This document shows, one piece after another, positions 22,658 through 34,352 of a stretch of DNA of 64,000 bases. The translations under genes and the position numbers were made by a program. The DNA is from Scleromitrula shiraiana. Its lineage: Eukaryota; Ascomycota; Leotiomycetes; Helotiales; Sclerotiniaceae. Numbering within the stretch: the stretch's first letter is position 1; each line of letters begins with the position of its first letter. The stretch spans positions 3,844,001 to 3,908,000 of the forward strand of contig JABELC010000003.1 in assembly GCA_028455995.1 (NCBI GenBank), in the 5' to 3' direction. Under the pieces are notes generated by a model. It did not search any database. It was not told where the DNA came from and saw only the letters and a program-made list of their open reading frames with translations.

Positions 22658-24161
22658 TTATTGTGCACCCAAGGTCTGTAAAGCAGCCCTCAATTCCTTC
22701 ACAGCGGTATCTGCATCTTCAAAATTCAATGCGGAAATGGCCCATCGAGCATGCTTTTGTGCTTTGGCAATTGATTCATCGTCTGTGTTTAATGGTCCTC
22801 GAGGAGGTTGCGATGGGGGTGGTGCTCGACTTGCTCCATATGCATTCTGTGATGGTGGAGGTCCGGACTGAAAGTTTGGCTGTTGTGATTGCTGTACAGG
22901 AGCTGGTACGAACGGTGATTGATATGGTGGATCTTGATGATAAAAGTCCTGAGGACTGGGTGCTGATGGTTGTTCTCCAGGTAAAGTCGGTGGTGGAAAT
23001 GACTGGAAATCGGGCGAGGGGCTCATTTTGGAAGTTGAGCCAGGTGCGGCAAGTGTAGAAGTATCAGGGAGACCGAGATCAAACGTGTGATTTTCTGGAG
23101 CTGGTGCCGTTGGTAGTGTTGAATCGAGAGATTCGGATGTGAAGGTGGGAACTTCTGGAAAATAACCTCCACCTACTGAACCATGTCTGTCTTTTGGTGA
23201 TGACTCTAGAGGTGAAACGTTGTCATCTTGGGTGGCAGTATATGGGGATCCATCTCGAGGATATGGTTCAAATGGAGCAGGTGAGTCGGTGCCTGGTGTA
23301 CCCCGAGTCGATACTTGTGCCGACGGGTGTAACGATCGATCGATAGATGATTGTCTTGCCAACCTTGCTTCCACTCCATCCTGCTCATCTGGTATCTCTT
23401 CTACTGAAGCTTGTTTGTTATTCTTAGGTTGATCAAATTGTTGAACTTCGGGATCATTGGGATCCAATGCTGGCAATTCATCCTCGGGGGTAGGTTGTGG
23501 TTTTGGATTCGATTCATTAGGATCTTTTCCTTCCTTTAAAGCTTTCAGAATCCTAAGGCTATGCCATTTAGCATATTTTATTTTCTGTTGTGTTTCCGCA
23601 TCCAGTGGTGTCCAAATGTTTATTAATTCGAGGAAAGTTGCAGCAGCTTGAAATGTATCCACAGTTTGTCTATGTGGATGTTAGAAAAGAAACAAGTACT
23701 AGACATTCTGAAGGATATACTTTGTGACTTTATTTGCTTGCATAACTCGATCAGCCCTCAGGAATGTTTCCAAGGCAAAGTGTTCAACATAAGCTTGACC
23801 AGCGTTATCGTCATGGATAGCATCATTGTCCGCATTTTGTGATTTGGTCTATAATTATTCAGTTCTTATTCCGATCATGGGAATCGACTCTCTTCGTACC
23901 GTCTCGAGTTTGTCCATTAAATTTTTAGTATATTGTAATATCTCAGGATCGCCATTATGCAGGTCTTTGACAAGTATTTGATTCACGATCCAATATTCGC
24001 CTATAGATATCAGTATAAATTCCTTCTTCTGTTGTATAGAAAGGTTTAAACTTCTTACACCAATATGATATCACTGGTTTCGCAGTCTCTAACTGTGCAG
24101 CTCTCAAAATAAATCGTGTAAGGTCCGCAGCCTTTAACTTTGGTGGAATTTGTGCAGCCAT
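22658..24161 (-). CDS. VTA1: Vta1/LIP5-family ESCRT-III disassembly cofactor
   Basis: Vta1 activates the Vps4 ATPase that recycles ESCRT-III on endosomes during multivesicular body sorting. CDS is complement(22658..23669, 23721..23848, 23900..24000, 24059..24161), 447 residues; all three introns keep frame. The N-terminal helical region begins MAAQIPPKLKAADLTRFILR and AQLETAKPVISYWCEYWIVN, continues through QAYVEHFALETFLRADRVMQ and reaches the QTVDTFQAAATFLELINIW helix, which is the conserved MIT-like double domain. A long Pro/Gln/Ser-rich linker (about 185-400) follows. The extreme C-terminus, KAQKHARWAISALNFEDADT then AVKELRAALQTLGAQ, is the Vps4-binding VSL helix pair. Length is within the fungal range. 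The gene is divergent from the disulfide isomerase gene. Confidence 0.93.
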
Positions 24162-24346
24162 AACATAACAATAGCTATATTATTAAAAGAAACGGTAGTT
24201 GAATGATGTAGAAGAAAGTGACAAGAAAGAAGCTCGAATGATATTCTGATTTTGATGCGCACCCGACTTCAGCCTCTTTGTTGTATATAATTACCTTTTA
24301 TGTAGTTATCCCCAATGTGTTAGAGGTTTGTAATGCTTGAAACTTA

Positions 24347-24444
24347 TTAGTAGTAGTAGTTGTAGTGGTAGTAGTAGTAGTAGTAGTAGTAGTAAAATAG
24401 TAGTAAAATAGTAGTAGTAGTAGTAATAGTAGTAGTAGTAGTAG
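24347..24444. repeat. (AGT)n microsatellite
   Basis: Nearly uninterrupted AGT triplets with a few AAT/AAA interruptions over about 98 bp. The reverse strand gives a spurious ORF rich in Tyr and Leu. Confidence 0.95.
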
Positions 24445-24859
24445 CCTTGTGCCTGCCTTATCACCAAGAATTCCAGCCGCCCAGCCCTGGAGCCCTTAAA
24501 GCCAACAACCCCCTCACTAAAACTCAATTCTGCCACATGAATCTAAACTATATTGGGTTATATTTATACTAATAAACTTACCGCCCAATTTTACCCCAGA
24601 TTTTACTTTATCTTAACCGTAATTGTACTCGTATCTATTTACAAATTCATACTGTATTTCATGCGACTGTGGCCTTTTCATCGGAAAAGAATAATAAGAG
24701 AGGCACCTAGGTAATTTATGAGTACATAAATTCAATTGAATTTCCACTCTGTCTTCCATTATTTTCTGAATCTACTTTCTTATTTACATTGAATGTATTG
24801 ATAAATTATATAGCTACTACAGCTCCAAACAGTAGTTGTAAAAACAATTCATACATAAT

Positions 24860-24905
24860 ACAGCTACAGTTACAGCTACAGCTACAGATACAGCCACAGC
24901 TACAC
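24860..24905 (+). repeat. CAGCTA-type tandem hexamer in the 5' leader
   Basis: About seven imperfect copies of ACAGCT lie immediately upstream of the isomerase start codon (24924), so they are probably within its 5' UTR or core promoter. Confidence 0.85.
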
Positions 24906-24923
24906 TATCACTAGCTACTCAAA

Positions 24924-26503
24924 ATGGTTCACGCTGGAGCTATTACTACTGCTGCAGCAGCCTTATTATGTGCTTTACCATCAGTTCATGCTGGATTGTA
25001 CCCAAAAAGTTCAGCTGTTTTATCAATTGATGGAAAAGATTATGATCGTATGATTGCTCAATCTAACTATACTTCTGTAGGTAATCCACTTTCATCAACA
25101 ATAGATTCATAACATCTAATGTGCCATTGCAGATTGTTGAATTTTATGCTCCATGGTGCGGCCACTGTAAGAATCTTCAACCTGCATACGAAAAAGCCGC
25201 CAAAAACCTCGCCGGACTTGCGAAAGTAGCCGCTGTCAATTGCGATGAAGAATCAAATAAAGCTTTCTGTGGAGGGATGGGAGTTCAAGGCTTCCCTACC
25301 TTGAAGATTGTGAAACCAGGAAATAAACCCGGAAAGCCCATCGTCGAAGATTATCAAGGACCACGAACCGCGAAAGGAATTGTTGATGCCGTCGTCGAAA
25401 AGATACCAAATCTTGTCAAGAGGGTTTCGGATAAGGACCTGGAGAGTTTCTTGGCTGAGGCAAATGATACTGCGAAGGCGATTCTATTTACGGATAAAGG
25501 AAAGACAAGTGCGATATTGAAGGCAATTGCTATCGATTTCAAAGGTAGCATTAAGGTGGCACAAATCAGAAACACAGAAAAGGCATCGGTGGAATTGTTT
25601 GGTATCACCGAATTTCCCACCTTGATCTTGTTACCAGGCGGAGAAGCGGCTGAAGGAATTGTTTATGATGGCGAATTGAAGAAGGATGGAATGGTCAAAT
25701 TCCTTTCCCAAGCTGCCACACCCAACCCAGATCCACCAGCAGCAAAAGCCAAAGCCTCAAAAGCTAAGACTGAAAAGAAACCCGACTCGAGAGCAAAAGA
25801 GTCTTCCCAGCCTGCATCTAAATCGAATGGCAAATCCGAGAAACCTGTCCCCGCGGCAGATGAAACATTGGAGGATCAACCTACCGATTCTCCATCTCCC
25901 GAGGTCGATACCGAGAAGCCCATTGTCCTTCCACCAGCACCACCTCTTCCGATCCTTAGCACTGAAGCCGAGCTCAGCAAGAATTGTCTCGGACCAAAGA
26001 CGGGCACTTGCATTCTTGCACTTCTGTCCCTCAAATCTCTTGATCCTAAACATATAACGGCGGCTAAATCATTGGGGGAAATTTCTCACAAACATCATTT
26101 ACATGCACGAAAGCTATTCCCATTCTACGTCATTCCCGAGGAAAATCCCGGATCTGCTCAAATTAAGGAAGCCCTTGGTTTGAAAGGTGAGGCTGAAGTT
26201 ATTGCTCTCAATGCTAGACGAAACTGGTGGAGAGGTTTACCCAGTCAAGGGGATTCTTTGGCTGCTGAAGATTTGACAATCGAGGCAATTGAGAATTGGG
26301 TTGATAGTATTAGATTGGGCGAAGGTGAGAAGAAGAAGATCCCAGAAGGTCTTGTTCCTGAAGAGGAAACCGTTGTGGAAGAAGCAGCTTCAGAGCCTGA
26401 ACCACAGGCTGCTGATGAATCTTCCCTTGTAGTTGAAGAGATTGAGGAAATCTTTGATGAGCCACCAGCACCAGAGCCAGAAATTAAGCATGGCGAATTG
26501 TAG
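24924..26503 (+). CDS. ER protein disulfide isomerase-like thioredoxin protein (Mpd1-type)
   Basis: It likely forms or isomerises disulfides in secretory proteins inside the ER. CDS is 24924..25076 joined to 25133..26503 (donor GTAGGT, acceptor CAG), 507 residues. Residues 1-23 form a signal peptide (AAAALLCALPSVHA). The single active thioredoxin fold has IVEFYAPWCGHCKNL with redox Cys60 and Cys63, and the cis-Pro segment GVQGFPTLKIV. A second, CXXC-less thioredoxin-like part follows (KAILFTDKGKTSAILKAIAI; FGITEFPTLILL), then a Lys/Pro/Ser linker (about 205-275), a further alpha/beta region and a Glu-rich acidic tail. The protein ends KHGEL, an H(X)EL-type retrieval signal with Gly where HDEL/KDEL carry Asp. 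The downstream Rrp41 gene converges from the opposite strand, its stop lying about 300 bp away. Confidence 0.92.
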
Positions 26504-26806
26504 GTAATAGTGTGGAGGGGGAGCTTCAGTGATCTTAGGTGAAAGTAGGGTGCTATAGTTAAGTTTTTAGTGATGATCATTTTGCATCTTGCATTTTGCA
26601 TATGAAATTGAGCAATGTACCATGATTCCAATTGCTCCAGATACCACATACATGAATATGGAGATTTCTAAAACATTTGGCGACTTTTCCGTTCCGTATT
26701 AACCATCATCTACAACCAAACGCCATTACAACCAACACCAGGGTATCATCAAATGATATCTATTCGTTCACATCCCCTATCTCATTCCTTCTACCCTCCT
26801 CCATAA
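26504..26806. other. Short convergent spacer
   Basis: About 303 bp between two converging genes; it must contain both polyadenylation regions. Nothing else is seen. Confidence 0.6.
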
Positions 26807-27752
26807 TCACGAGCCCACACCCCCCAACATCTTCTTCCCTCTACTCCTAACCACGCCATCCAAAATCTCCCTAACCTGTTTACACCCATCCACGCCCACA
26901 GCCAACATACCCTCCAACCTCCCCGCCTGCACCCTCGTCTCCATCACCAAACAAACCACACCATCGCCATCTCCCTCCCCCGTAGTCGCGACCGTTAAAA
27001 ACGGCAATTCATTCTCCTCGCTCAAATTCAAATCTAGTAATGGATCCGCCTTCTCGTCGTTACTGGAGTAGGAGGATGTAGAGCCCGCTGTGCAGGCGCA
27101 GATGTAGGATGGCATGGGAATACCTGCGTCGATTAATGCTAGGGTGGAAGCATTGATGAGAGCGGAGAGGAGCGAGCCATCGAGGGAAAGAATGTGTAGG
27201 CTTAGAAGAATGGTGGAGTGCGGTGTTAGGGTTGTGAGGAGATGGGGTGTGAAGGTTGTGGAAATCGTGCTGCTTAGTTCTTGTATGCGTCTATTAATTG
27301 AGAAGAAGAATATATTCTGTTAGCAAACTATTCATTTATTCTTCATTCATCCATTCATAGCGAATCCAAATAAACATAACATAACATGACCACAACACAA
27401 CAAACTGAAATAAATATAAATATAAATGCAAAAACAAAACATACTTATCATTCCTCCCATACCTCTTCCTATCCACCCCCGCAAACCCAGCAAAACTAAT
27501 CTCAACCCTCACCTCCGCCTTCTCCCCCCCAGCACTATTCCCGCTTCCGCCTCCACCAATCGATCGCAGTTTCGAGGGATCGCAAGGACCCGTCACGGTG
27601 CAGAGCACTTGGGTATTGCCCATCGAGAGGCACGATGATCCGTCTGAAGAGGGCTGTGTGGATATGGAGGCTGTGAGGCGACGGAGCTCGTTCCAGCGAC
27701 GACCGTCCAGTCGGAGGAGCGCGAGTGAGTATGTGGATGTGTCGAGGGGCAT
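26807..27752 (-). CDS. Exosome core subunit Rrp41/Ski6
   Basis: Rrp41 is an RNase PH-fold subunit of the nine-subunit exosome ring that channels RNA to Rrp44/Rrp6 for 3'-5' processing in nucleus and cytoplasm. CDS is complement(26807..27290, 27445..27752), 263 residues; the intron has donor GTATGT and acceptor TAG and keeps frame. The N-terminus (LALLRLDGRRWNELRRLTA) is nearly diagnostic of Rrp41. It is followed by GNTQVLCTVTGP, VEISFAGFAG, ELSSTISTTFTPHLL, LSLHILSLDGSLLSALINA and STLALIDAGIPMPSYICACT. Eukaryotic Rrp41 has lost phosphorolytic activity, so a structural role is expected. Both exons carry the C-rich-then-G-rich composition switch noted in the findings. Inserts GGGGSGNSAGG and GEGDGDG are lineage-type low complexity. 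Confidence 0.93.
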
Positions 27753-29693
27753 GGTTGTTGAAGTCTGGGTTTGGGGAGGAGCTTGGTTTGGGTTATTGGT
27801 TGCGCGGGATTAATTGGTTATGGATGGGAGGATAGAATGTGTATGGTTGACGGTTCTATTGTTTTTGAATATCGAGAAAAATTCGAGGTTGCGGAGAGGT
27901 GTGTAAAGATTGCGCGACGTCTCTTTGGATTGGCACAACTGAAGCTTTCAAGCTTTAGTAGCTTTCTTAGTAAATTTATTATTTGAGATTTTGAGATTTT
28001 GAGATTAGATTAGATTAGACTTTTTTTTATTAATCATGAAATATTTTGCCCAATTTTACCGCCTATGTCATTCACCCGCTACCTCAGGGTGTCATAATTA
28101 TAATTGAGTTGTTCGGCTTGATCTCAAACAATTGATTAGAACGCCATATTGTGCAACTTCGAGTTAAGACATTATAACGTTCCGATTTTTCCAACTGAAA
28201 AGCGGTGAATGAATCAGTCTCCATGTCATGTTCTGATATCTGTTCACGAGTGGAATACTTAAGTATATTTGAATGTCTCTTTGGAATATAGATATTGAGA
28301 TACTCTTCAAGTTGATCTACTTCCAAACTCTATACAAGATTCAGACATCCAAGCTAAATACACTGGTGATACATAACGATAGTATCGAACGGTCATCAGC
28401 TCGCCGAGTCTTGTTCAATGGAACATTTGAATCCTTCAGTGAACGTCCTTCAATTTCCTCTTCACATCGTTATATGTCTCACTCTATATGACATTGTGTA
28501 TTGTGGCTGGTAGGAGCGTATCCAGACTTAAAACATACATTTCCTGCCCCGATGCCCTTTTCTTATGTTACGACGTATCACTCGGTGATTTGATAGAGAT
28601 TTTTGGAATCTTCAAGTGATAGCCAATTGATTCGTCGTGCGATTCTAATATTTCGAGCTAATCAATTTCTAAATTTCTATTCAGTCCATATGAATTCGAT
28701 TGTTTTTGATCCAAGATTCTCCAGCATGTCTATTTCTCAATCACACATTTAAAGCTAGTTTGGTTTAAACAGTTGTTTACAATGTAGACAATGTGAACCG
28801 AATAGATACGCAAAATCTTAATAGCTCGTATGTACAACACGATCGCTTGTGCATACATATTATCGAGCTATTAAATCCTTAAATGTCCGTTCAACTGTGG
28901 TATAATCACACATATCTTGATGTACATATATACTGGAATGTTAGATACTTTATATAGACAATAAAAGCAAATTTTGTATTTCGAACCAACACTCAAACAT
29001 GTATCGTTCTATTGGTTTGTATAGTTTTCAGGTCAGTGTTACCTGTCATAAAGCAAGGCGAATTGCCTTATCTTCTGTGTGACCTAATCACAAGTGTTGG
29101 TTTCCGAGAAGATAAATGGGCGATGATTGCAAGTAGATTGATCTGAGTTTGTTGGTATATATATTTCTTCATCCATTCCCAAATTGGTTTCATATGGTCA
29201 CATTTCTCATGTTCGAAAAAGTATACCTCTTCAGTATCAGTACCGCTGAGGCTTAAGCCATATTTCTCGTGTGCGTTTCAGAGAAATCCTTCATGTCATT
29301 CCTTATACCTTGTAAGTATCCCTGCCGATTCTTTCCTTCATTTTAATGCGTCAATCATGGTAAGCGGGACCCCAAAATTGTTCTAGTTTGGTTTACATTT
29401 ACCGATAAGTGCAAGTGTGTGAACTTGCCATACTTCTCCCAACCTGATCGCCCTAATAGAGTCTGTTGGGCTGAACCATATAACATATTTTTGGTACACT
29501 TATATTTCGTTTCGATAAATATAAGCTTCGGGAGGAAGTAATCTGAGGCACAGTTAGTTCCTTCATAGTAAAGAAGATTAGCTTTGGAATAAATCAACTT
29601 GATGCAAGTTCAGCTACTTATTAGTACTTTCGTATTCTTCTGTCCATATATTTTCAAGATGTTTTTGTAGTCAATCACCTCAATGCCATATAA
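27753..29693. other. Long intergenic region, no gene recognised
   Basis: Almost 2 kb of ordinary AT-leaning DNA with only short ORFs. A hairpin at 28818-28874 has its own entry. The left end holds the Rrp41 promoter, the right end the promoter of the 29694 gene. Confidence 0.5.
28818..28874. repeat. Imperfect inverted repeat / hairpin
   Basis: TTAATAGCTCG at 28818 is mirrored by CGAGCTATTAA ending at 28874, and the next segment inward, TATGTA, pairs with TACATA after a bulge on the right arm. The loop is about 20 nt. It could be a terminator-like or structured RNA element, or a small transposon scar. Confidence 0.6.
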
Positions 29694-30624
29694 ATGGACG
29701 CATACTCTCACGATGGGTTTCAATCCCAATTAAAGCCCGCGGCATTCATTGATCAACCAGGACTTGAAGTTGGATCACGTCCCCAAAAACATACATGGCC
29801 TTGGGCAGAAAACTACTGGGGGGCTGAAGCAAAGCAACCTGGACCAAAACAAATAGCAGGATTGTCTATAAATGTTTTCTGGTCATTAGTAATACTACTT
29901 TGCGTTATTTTTGCCGGTGCAATTGGAGGAGGTATTGGGGCGTGTCTGGCAGCACAGAAGACCAATTGTAACAGGTATTTCTTTATCCTTCCTATTCAAA
30001 TTCTCCAATTCTTACATAGATCATAGCACATCAATAAATGGAAATACGGGAGCAGATAGTTTGGGGCCCTCGGCTTGTACGCCTGTAACCACAATTTTCC
30101 CAACAACAGTAATTGAAACTATATATCCTGCGACAACAGAGCCTCATTCCACGGGCTCTTTATCTACTACAACATCTGCAGTATCAAAAGCCTCGATTTC
30201 TCCTGCTCCATCTTCTCATTGCTCTGATGAATTCTCCACCTTCGATAACTCTCTAGTTCAACCGCTCGATTCAACCGGTAAGACGATCAGTCTCCAAGGC
30301 GCTCCCCAAACATTCCAAGTCGCATGTTATACCAACTTTCCCTCTGGATCCGCTTATGGAAATCCTGATATTCATGATATAATGAAAATTTATATGTCCG
30401 ATTTCAATCAATGTATAATGGCTTTTGCAGAATATAATGCTGGGTATGCAGGCAACATGAAAGCAGGTGTTGATGTGGGAGGTGGTTTATGCAGGGCAGT
30501 TAGTTTGGTGGTAGAGCAGGGAGAATTTTGTTATCTCAAGAATGGGACAGGTGTTAATAATACGGATATCAGTGGTGGGAGTAAGGTTAGAAAGGATAGT
30601 GCGATTCTCCAGCTGGATTCATAA
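29694..30624 (+). CDS. Single-pass membrane protein with Ser/Thr stalk and Cys-containing outer domain
   Basis: CDS is 29694..29974 joined to 30027..30624, 292 residues. The acceptor used is the second TAG (30024-30026), because only this one restores the frame. A cytoplasmic N-terminus carries DQPGLEVGSRP, a word often seen in this fungal family. A single transmembrane helix (FWSLVILLCVIFAGAIGGGI) follows at about 63-85, then a Ser/Thr-rich extracellular stalk (about 95-165) and a domain with four to five Cys (SSHCSDEFSTF, FQVACYTNFP, FNQCIMAFAEYN, GGLCRAVSL, GEFCYLKN). That last order resembles the apple/PAN-like extracellular domain of many Pezizomycotina surface proteins. No catalytic motif is visible. 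The role, possibly surface binding or sensing, is inference. Confidence 0.75.
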
Positions 30625-31265
30625 GATGTTGTGAGTCATTCTGGTATCTTGCTAAAGGCCAATTTTGTGTATATCTAGTGGGATGTATCCTATATAAAAC
30701 CATGTTTGCTATGATTAATATAAGTGAATGGCAGTAGCCGTGTAGGTCTAGGCGTTCAAGTCGAGCTCTGGTCTGTATCTATTACGGGAATAGATGCTTA
30801 GTTGTATTCACTGTTCGGGGTAGTCTGATCTTTAAAGCTTCATATATTATTCACTCTACCTATCGTGTTATTCTTCTGGTATTCACTGTTTTTTTTTTGG
30901 CTCTTCATTCAAGTTTCATCTATTCACTCACTCTACCGACCGCACAAGATATGAATGTTACGGGTCGTTTTTTCGCTTCAAACGCTAGATCTCCAGTAAA
31001 CTCTCATCTGCCGTACATGGTATGTTATATATACTCTGACTTTCACGCCTCTTCCATATTTTTTTCTATCATTCTACATACTCATACCATCAAATATCTT
31101 AAACTAAACTCAACATTACCATCAACTTCTGGTCTTCCTTGACTTGAAGTCTTGCAACGAATCTCAATCGTCTTAGCTCTCTTGATACCAAGCATCTCTA
31201 TCGAATTTTACTTACATAGCCAAGTGCCTCACGATTTCGAACATCAGCACTGCACAATTTTAATC
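30625..31265. other. Intergenic / 5' flank of the 2EXR gene
   Basis: Contains an ORF continuing upstream in frame of the 2EXR gene (from 31152) that begins with no ATG, so it is treated as leader. No other feature is supported. Confidence 0.5.
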
Positions 31266-32363
31266 ATGAAGCAACGCACATCTGCATCGGCAGCCAAGAA
31301 GAACGGCCAAAAAAATCGCGTTTCTGATCGCAAGATTAAGAAATCTCCAGCTCACTCGATCACTCGCCGAAGCACAGCTGTCGCTGAGATGATGAAAGCA
31401 TCCCTTGGTCATTCCATGACGCTTCGAAGCGCACCTCGTGCTCAGACACCATCACCTTCAAATCCCATCGATGTTGAACTGCTTGATGCCGAAGTTATCG
31501 AAGTTGTCACGCCGACAACATTCCCAAAATTTCGAGAGCTCCCCACCGAACTTAGATTGATGGTATGGAAGCACGCCAGCTTTGTACCTCGACTCATACC
31601 ACTGGGTGTCGCCGAAGTGGACTATGATGATGCTGTCCCCATCAAACTTATGAGTACTTCTAGAGAACAATGTCCCCTAACACGAACCTGTGTGGAATCT
31701 CGAGAGGAGGTTTTGAGATACAAAAAGTCTTTTTACGACCGACCGTTATCTGAGTTCTTCCCAGATATCGAATGGGACCAATATACCCTGCCAGTCATAT
31801 ATACAAACCCCGACATTGACATCTTGTGGCTTCCAGGTGCTGGGGAGACAGCATTGACCACATTCCATTGGGGCTGTGGACGCTTAGTCAAGAATATTCT
31901 TGTACAGACGAAGTACCGAGGAAACACTGCTCGTTGTCAAATCATCCACCGGGAAGGTGTCTGTTACAATCTTGATACGATTTACAATTTCTATGACTAC
32001 GAAGGAAGATTCAACAAGCCTAATAAGAATACCGATAGCAACGTAGCGACGATTAGTAAATTGGAAACAGACGCTTCGAAGAAGTTTCACACAAACCATT
32101 TCGAGAGACAATTAGCATTTCGTATGGACCAAGCTTTAGACAACGGTATGTGATCATCTCTTAGAAAACAACTCTTTCTCTTGGTGAGAATAGACTGACT
32201 AACGTATTCTCTTATATTAACAGAAGTTTTGACAGATGAGGATCGCAATAAAGAAGTGGAAAGACTCGCTCAATGGAAACAACCCAACGTCATCGCTGTG
32301 AGAGGCCCTTCTAATTATTTTGCTTTGGAAAAACTGCTATGTGGAGTGGAGGCCACGGAGTGA
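31266..32363 (+). CDS. 2EXR-domain protein (intact)
   Basis: CDS is 31266..32145 joined to 32224..32363 (donor GTATGT, acceptor CAG), 339 residues. ATG 31266 was chosen because the longer frame to 31152 has no ATG before it. The first 70 residues are basic (KKNGQKNRVSDRKIKKSP), possibly a nuclear localisation region. The 2EXR domain, a family of unknown function expanded in Leotiomycetes and relatives, runs from about residue 86: FPKFRELPTELRLMVWKHAS, then CPLTRTCVESREEVLRYK and LPVIYTNPDIDILWLPG. The tail after the intron is EVERLAQWKQPNVIAVRG and ends GVEATE. Biochemical role is unknown. A dead relative lies at 6745-7385, showing that this family multiplies and decays locally. Confidence 0.85.
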
Positions 32364-33319
32364 TGCTTATACAGACACGGGATGAATGATGGGAGGAATT
32401 GATGGAGGAACATTGCAGATTGATAAATGACATGGGCCTCCAACAGTATTGATATATGGATTGGGTAGAGAGGGGTATCTTTGACAGTCAATTATATTTA
32501 CGTGTAGCTAGAGTCTCTTTATTTTAATAAACGTTGTTTTCTAAATGATCAGACTATTCTTGAGTATCTCGTGGTATTTAAAACCTCTTTCATTCGATAC
32601 ATCTATCAATAAGCTTTTATTTCAAGGAAATCCATTCGTATCACCGGAGGAAAGTAAATATATGATAATAATCATCATTCACTGGCAAGATTTGGAAGCT
32701 CATGATTCTGTCGAACTATCAAAGTTTTGAATTTTGCCAAGTTCAATTTCTCTCTTTCAAACAGACAATTAAACCTTTCAATGTCTCAAATCAAAATAAA
32801 CGTTCGGAAATAAATTCAAAATGCACTTATAATTTGATTATCTTTGTTGTAAATAAACATTCAAAGTGAGACTAACTCTTCTTGAGCTGATTTATTTTCT
32901 AATGTCTATTCAGAATCCAGACAATGAGATATATTTTCGATAATATACATCCCAATAACTATTTGTGTTATAGACACTGGCAAGAAAAACTTTCATCTTC
33001 TAATTCTCTTTGGTTGTTTATATTAAATATTAATATACAAGATTAAGTTTTATAGATTATTGTATATCTAGGAACGTACTAGTACGTTCAGAACTTAAAC
33101 GGCTCGTGTCTATTGTGTCATCAGTATATATATATATGCACGAGTACATTGGCTCTGATGCCTTGTATTTTGGTTTTTGCAAGAGGATAAAATAGATCAT
33201 CAGAAAATTCAATAGTTTACAAATTTCTATTCATAAATCTACTCTATATACAACAGCAAGGATAGAGTTTTTATATACAAAGAATCCAAAAATCGTGCCT
33301 CCCAATTCAATATCTAAGT
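32364..33319. other. AT-rich intergenic
   Basis: AT-rich, with a short (AT)n run near 33126-33138. Nothing coding is supported. It is the shared 3' flank of the convergent 2EXR and LPMO genes. Confidence 0.5.
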
Positions 33320-34352
33320 TTATACATCGCACTCATCATCATCTGGAACGGCAACAGTGGTGCTAGAAGCAGCAGCAGTGGCAGTAACCAAAGTAGTTGG
33401 GGCAGAGGTAGTTTGAGCAACTGATGAAACGGCAACAGCAGATGAAACAGCGACGGCAGATGTAGCTTGAGATGAAGCAACGACGGCAGAAGAGACAGCA
33501 GCGGCAGCATTTGAAACAGAAACAGCACTAGTAGCTACAGATGAAGCAGCTACAGCGGTGGTAGAGGCAACGCTTGAGGCAACAGCAGAAGCAGATCCGG
33601 ATCCAGCACCGCAGGTAGCGACAGCTCCTCCAGGTGGTGTGTAGGTGGAGATGTTAAATCCGTAATAAACATCTGGGATGTAGATAGATGGATCGGTGGC
33701 GTTGTATGCACCTGGAAGCTCGATAGATGGTGTGCAAGTTTCATCGGCGGTACCGGTGATAGAAAGCTGGGCGCATCCAATGTACCATTGAGCTCCTCCA
33801 ACGGTCTCGGCAGCATGGAGAGCCAACATCTCGGATCGGAGCTGAAATTAATAGTTAGTATTTATGATGCTTGGTGTAGGGATTGTATATGAGGTAACTT
33901 ACCAAGTATTCACCAGTGGCAAGGCCAGTTGGAAGTTTGAATGTAAGACTCATGTTTCCGGCATCCATGATGTTACTAGCCCAAGTACCGTTGGTCTCAG
34001 CCCATTCCTGGATCTTGAACCATGAACCAACACCAGTCGTCATGGAAGCATTATCAACTGGGCCCATCAAGTAATGTTGGATTGGGCCAGGGTGAGTGGA
34101 GGAATCCCATTGAACGGTTATTTCATCTCCCTCATTTGCTGGAGTAGTGGTGACTCCGGATGGGACAATGTTACCGTTAACATTGCAAGTGATGTTATCG
34201 GAAGTGACGTCTAATACAGGACTGTTGGAGGGTGGCATGCGGATAGAGACTTGGTAACCTGGACTGACTCCATTGACCCAAAATTGATGGAAGTTTTGAT
34301 GAGCAGCAACTGCTGAGATGAGGGAAGCGGCGACGGTGGATTTGAAAAACAT
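33320..34352 (-). CDS. AA9 lytic polysaccharide monooxygenase (secreted)
   Basis: AA9 enzymes use copper and a peroxide/oxygen co-substrate to cleave cellulose or related glucans oxidatively outside the cell. CDS is complement(33320..33841, 33903..34352), 323 residues, intron donor GTAAGT and acceptor CAG. Signal peptide 1-17 (STVAASLISAVAA) ends exactly before His18, which becomes the N-terminal copper-binding His. The second brace His is His87 in STHPGPIQHYL, and the axial Tyr is Tyr170 in AQWYIGCAQL. Cys56 and Cys173 can form the conserved disulfide. After the catalytic domain (to about residue 220) there is no CBM1; instead a low-complexity Ala/Ser/Val/Thr tail of about 100 residues ends DDDECDV. 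The in-frame upstream Met at 34427 was rejected because it would put a charged stretch before the signal peptide. Confidence 0.93.

Larger units (their letters stand above)
24162..24923. other. Divergent spacer (Vta1 / disulfide isomerase)
   Basis: Holds both promoters, an AGT microsatellite and a CAGCTA tandem tract (separate entries). No gene is present. Confidence 0.5.

Noticed and set aside
24347..24444. CRISPR-like regular repeats
   Set aside because: Simple microsatellite without spacers; the organism is a eukaryote.
24306..24536. Minus ORF rich in Tyr and Leu
   Set aside because: Translation of the AGT microsatellite.
30725..30780. tRNA-like B-box word GTTCAAGTC
   Set aside because: No matching A box or acceptor stem at the right distance; no tRNA called anywhere in the window.
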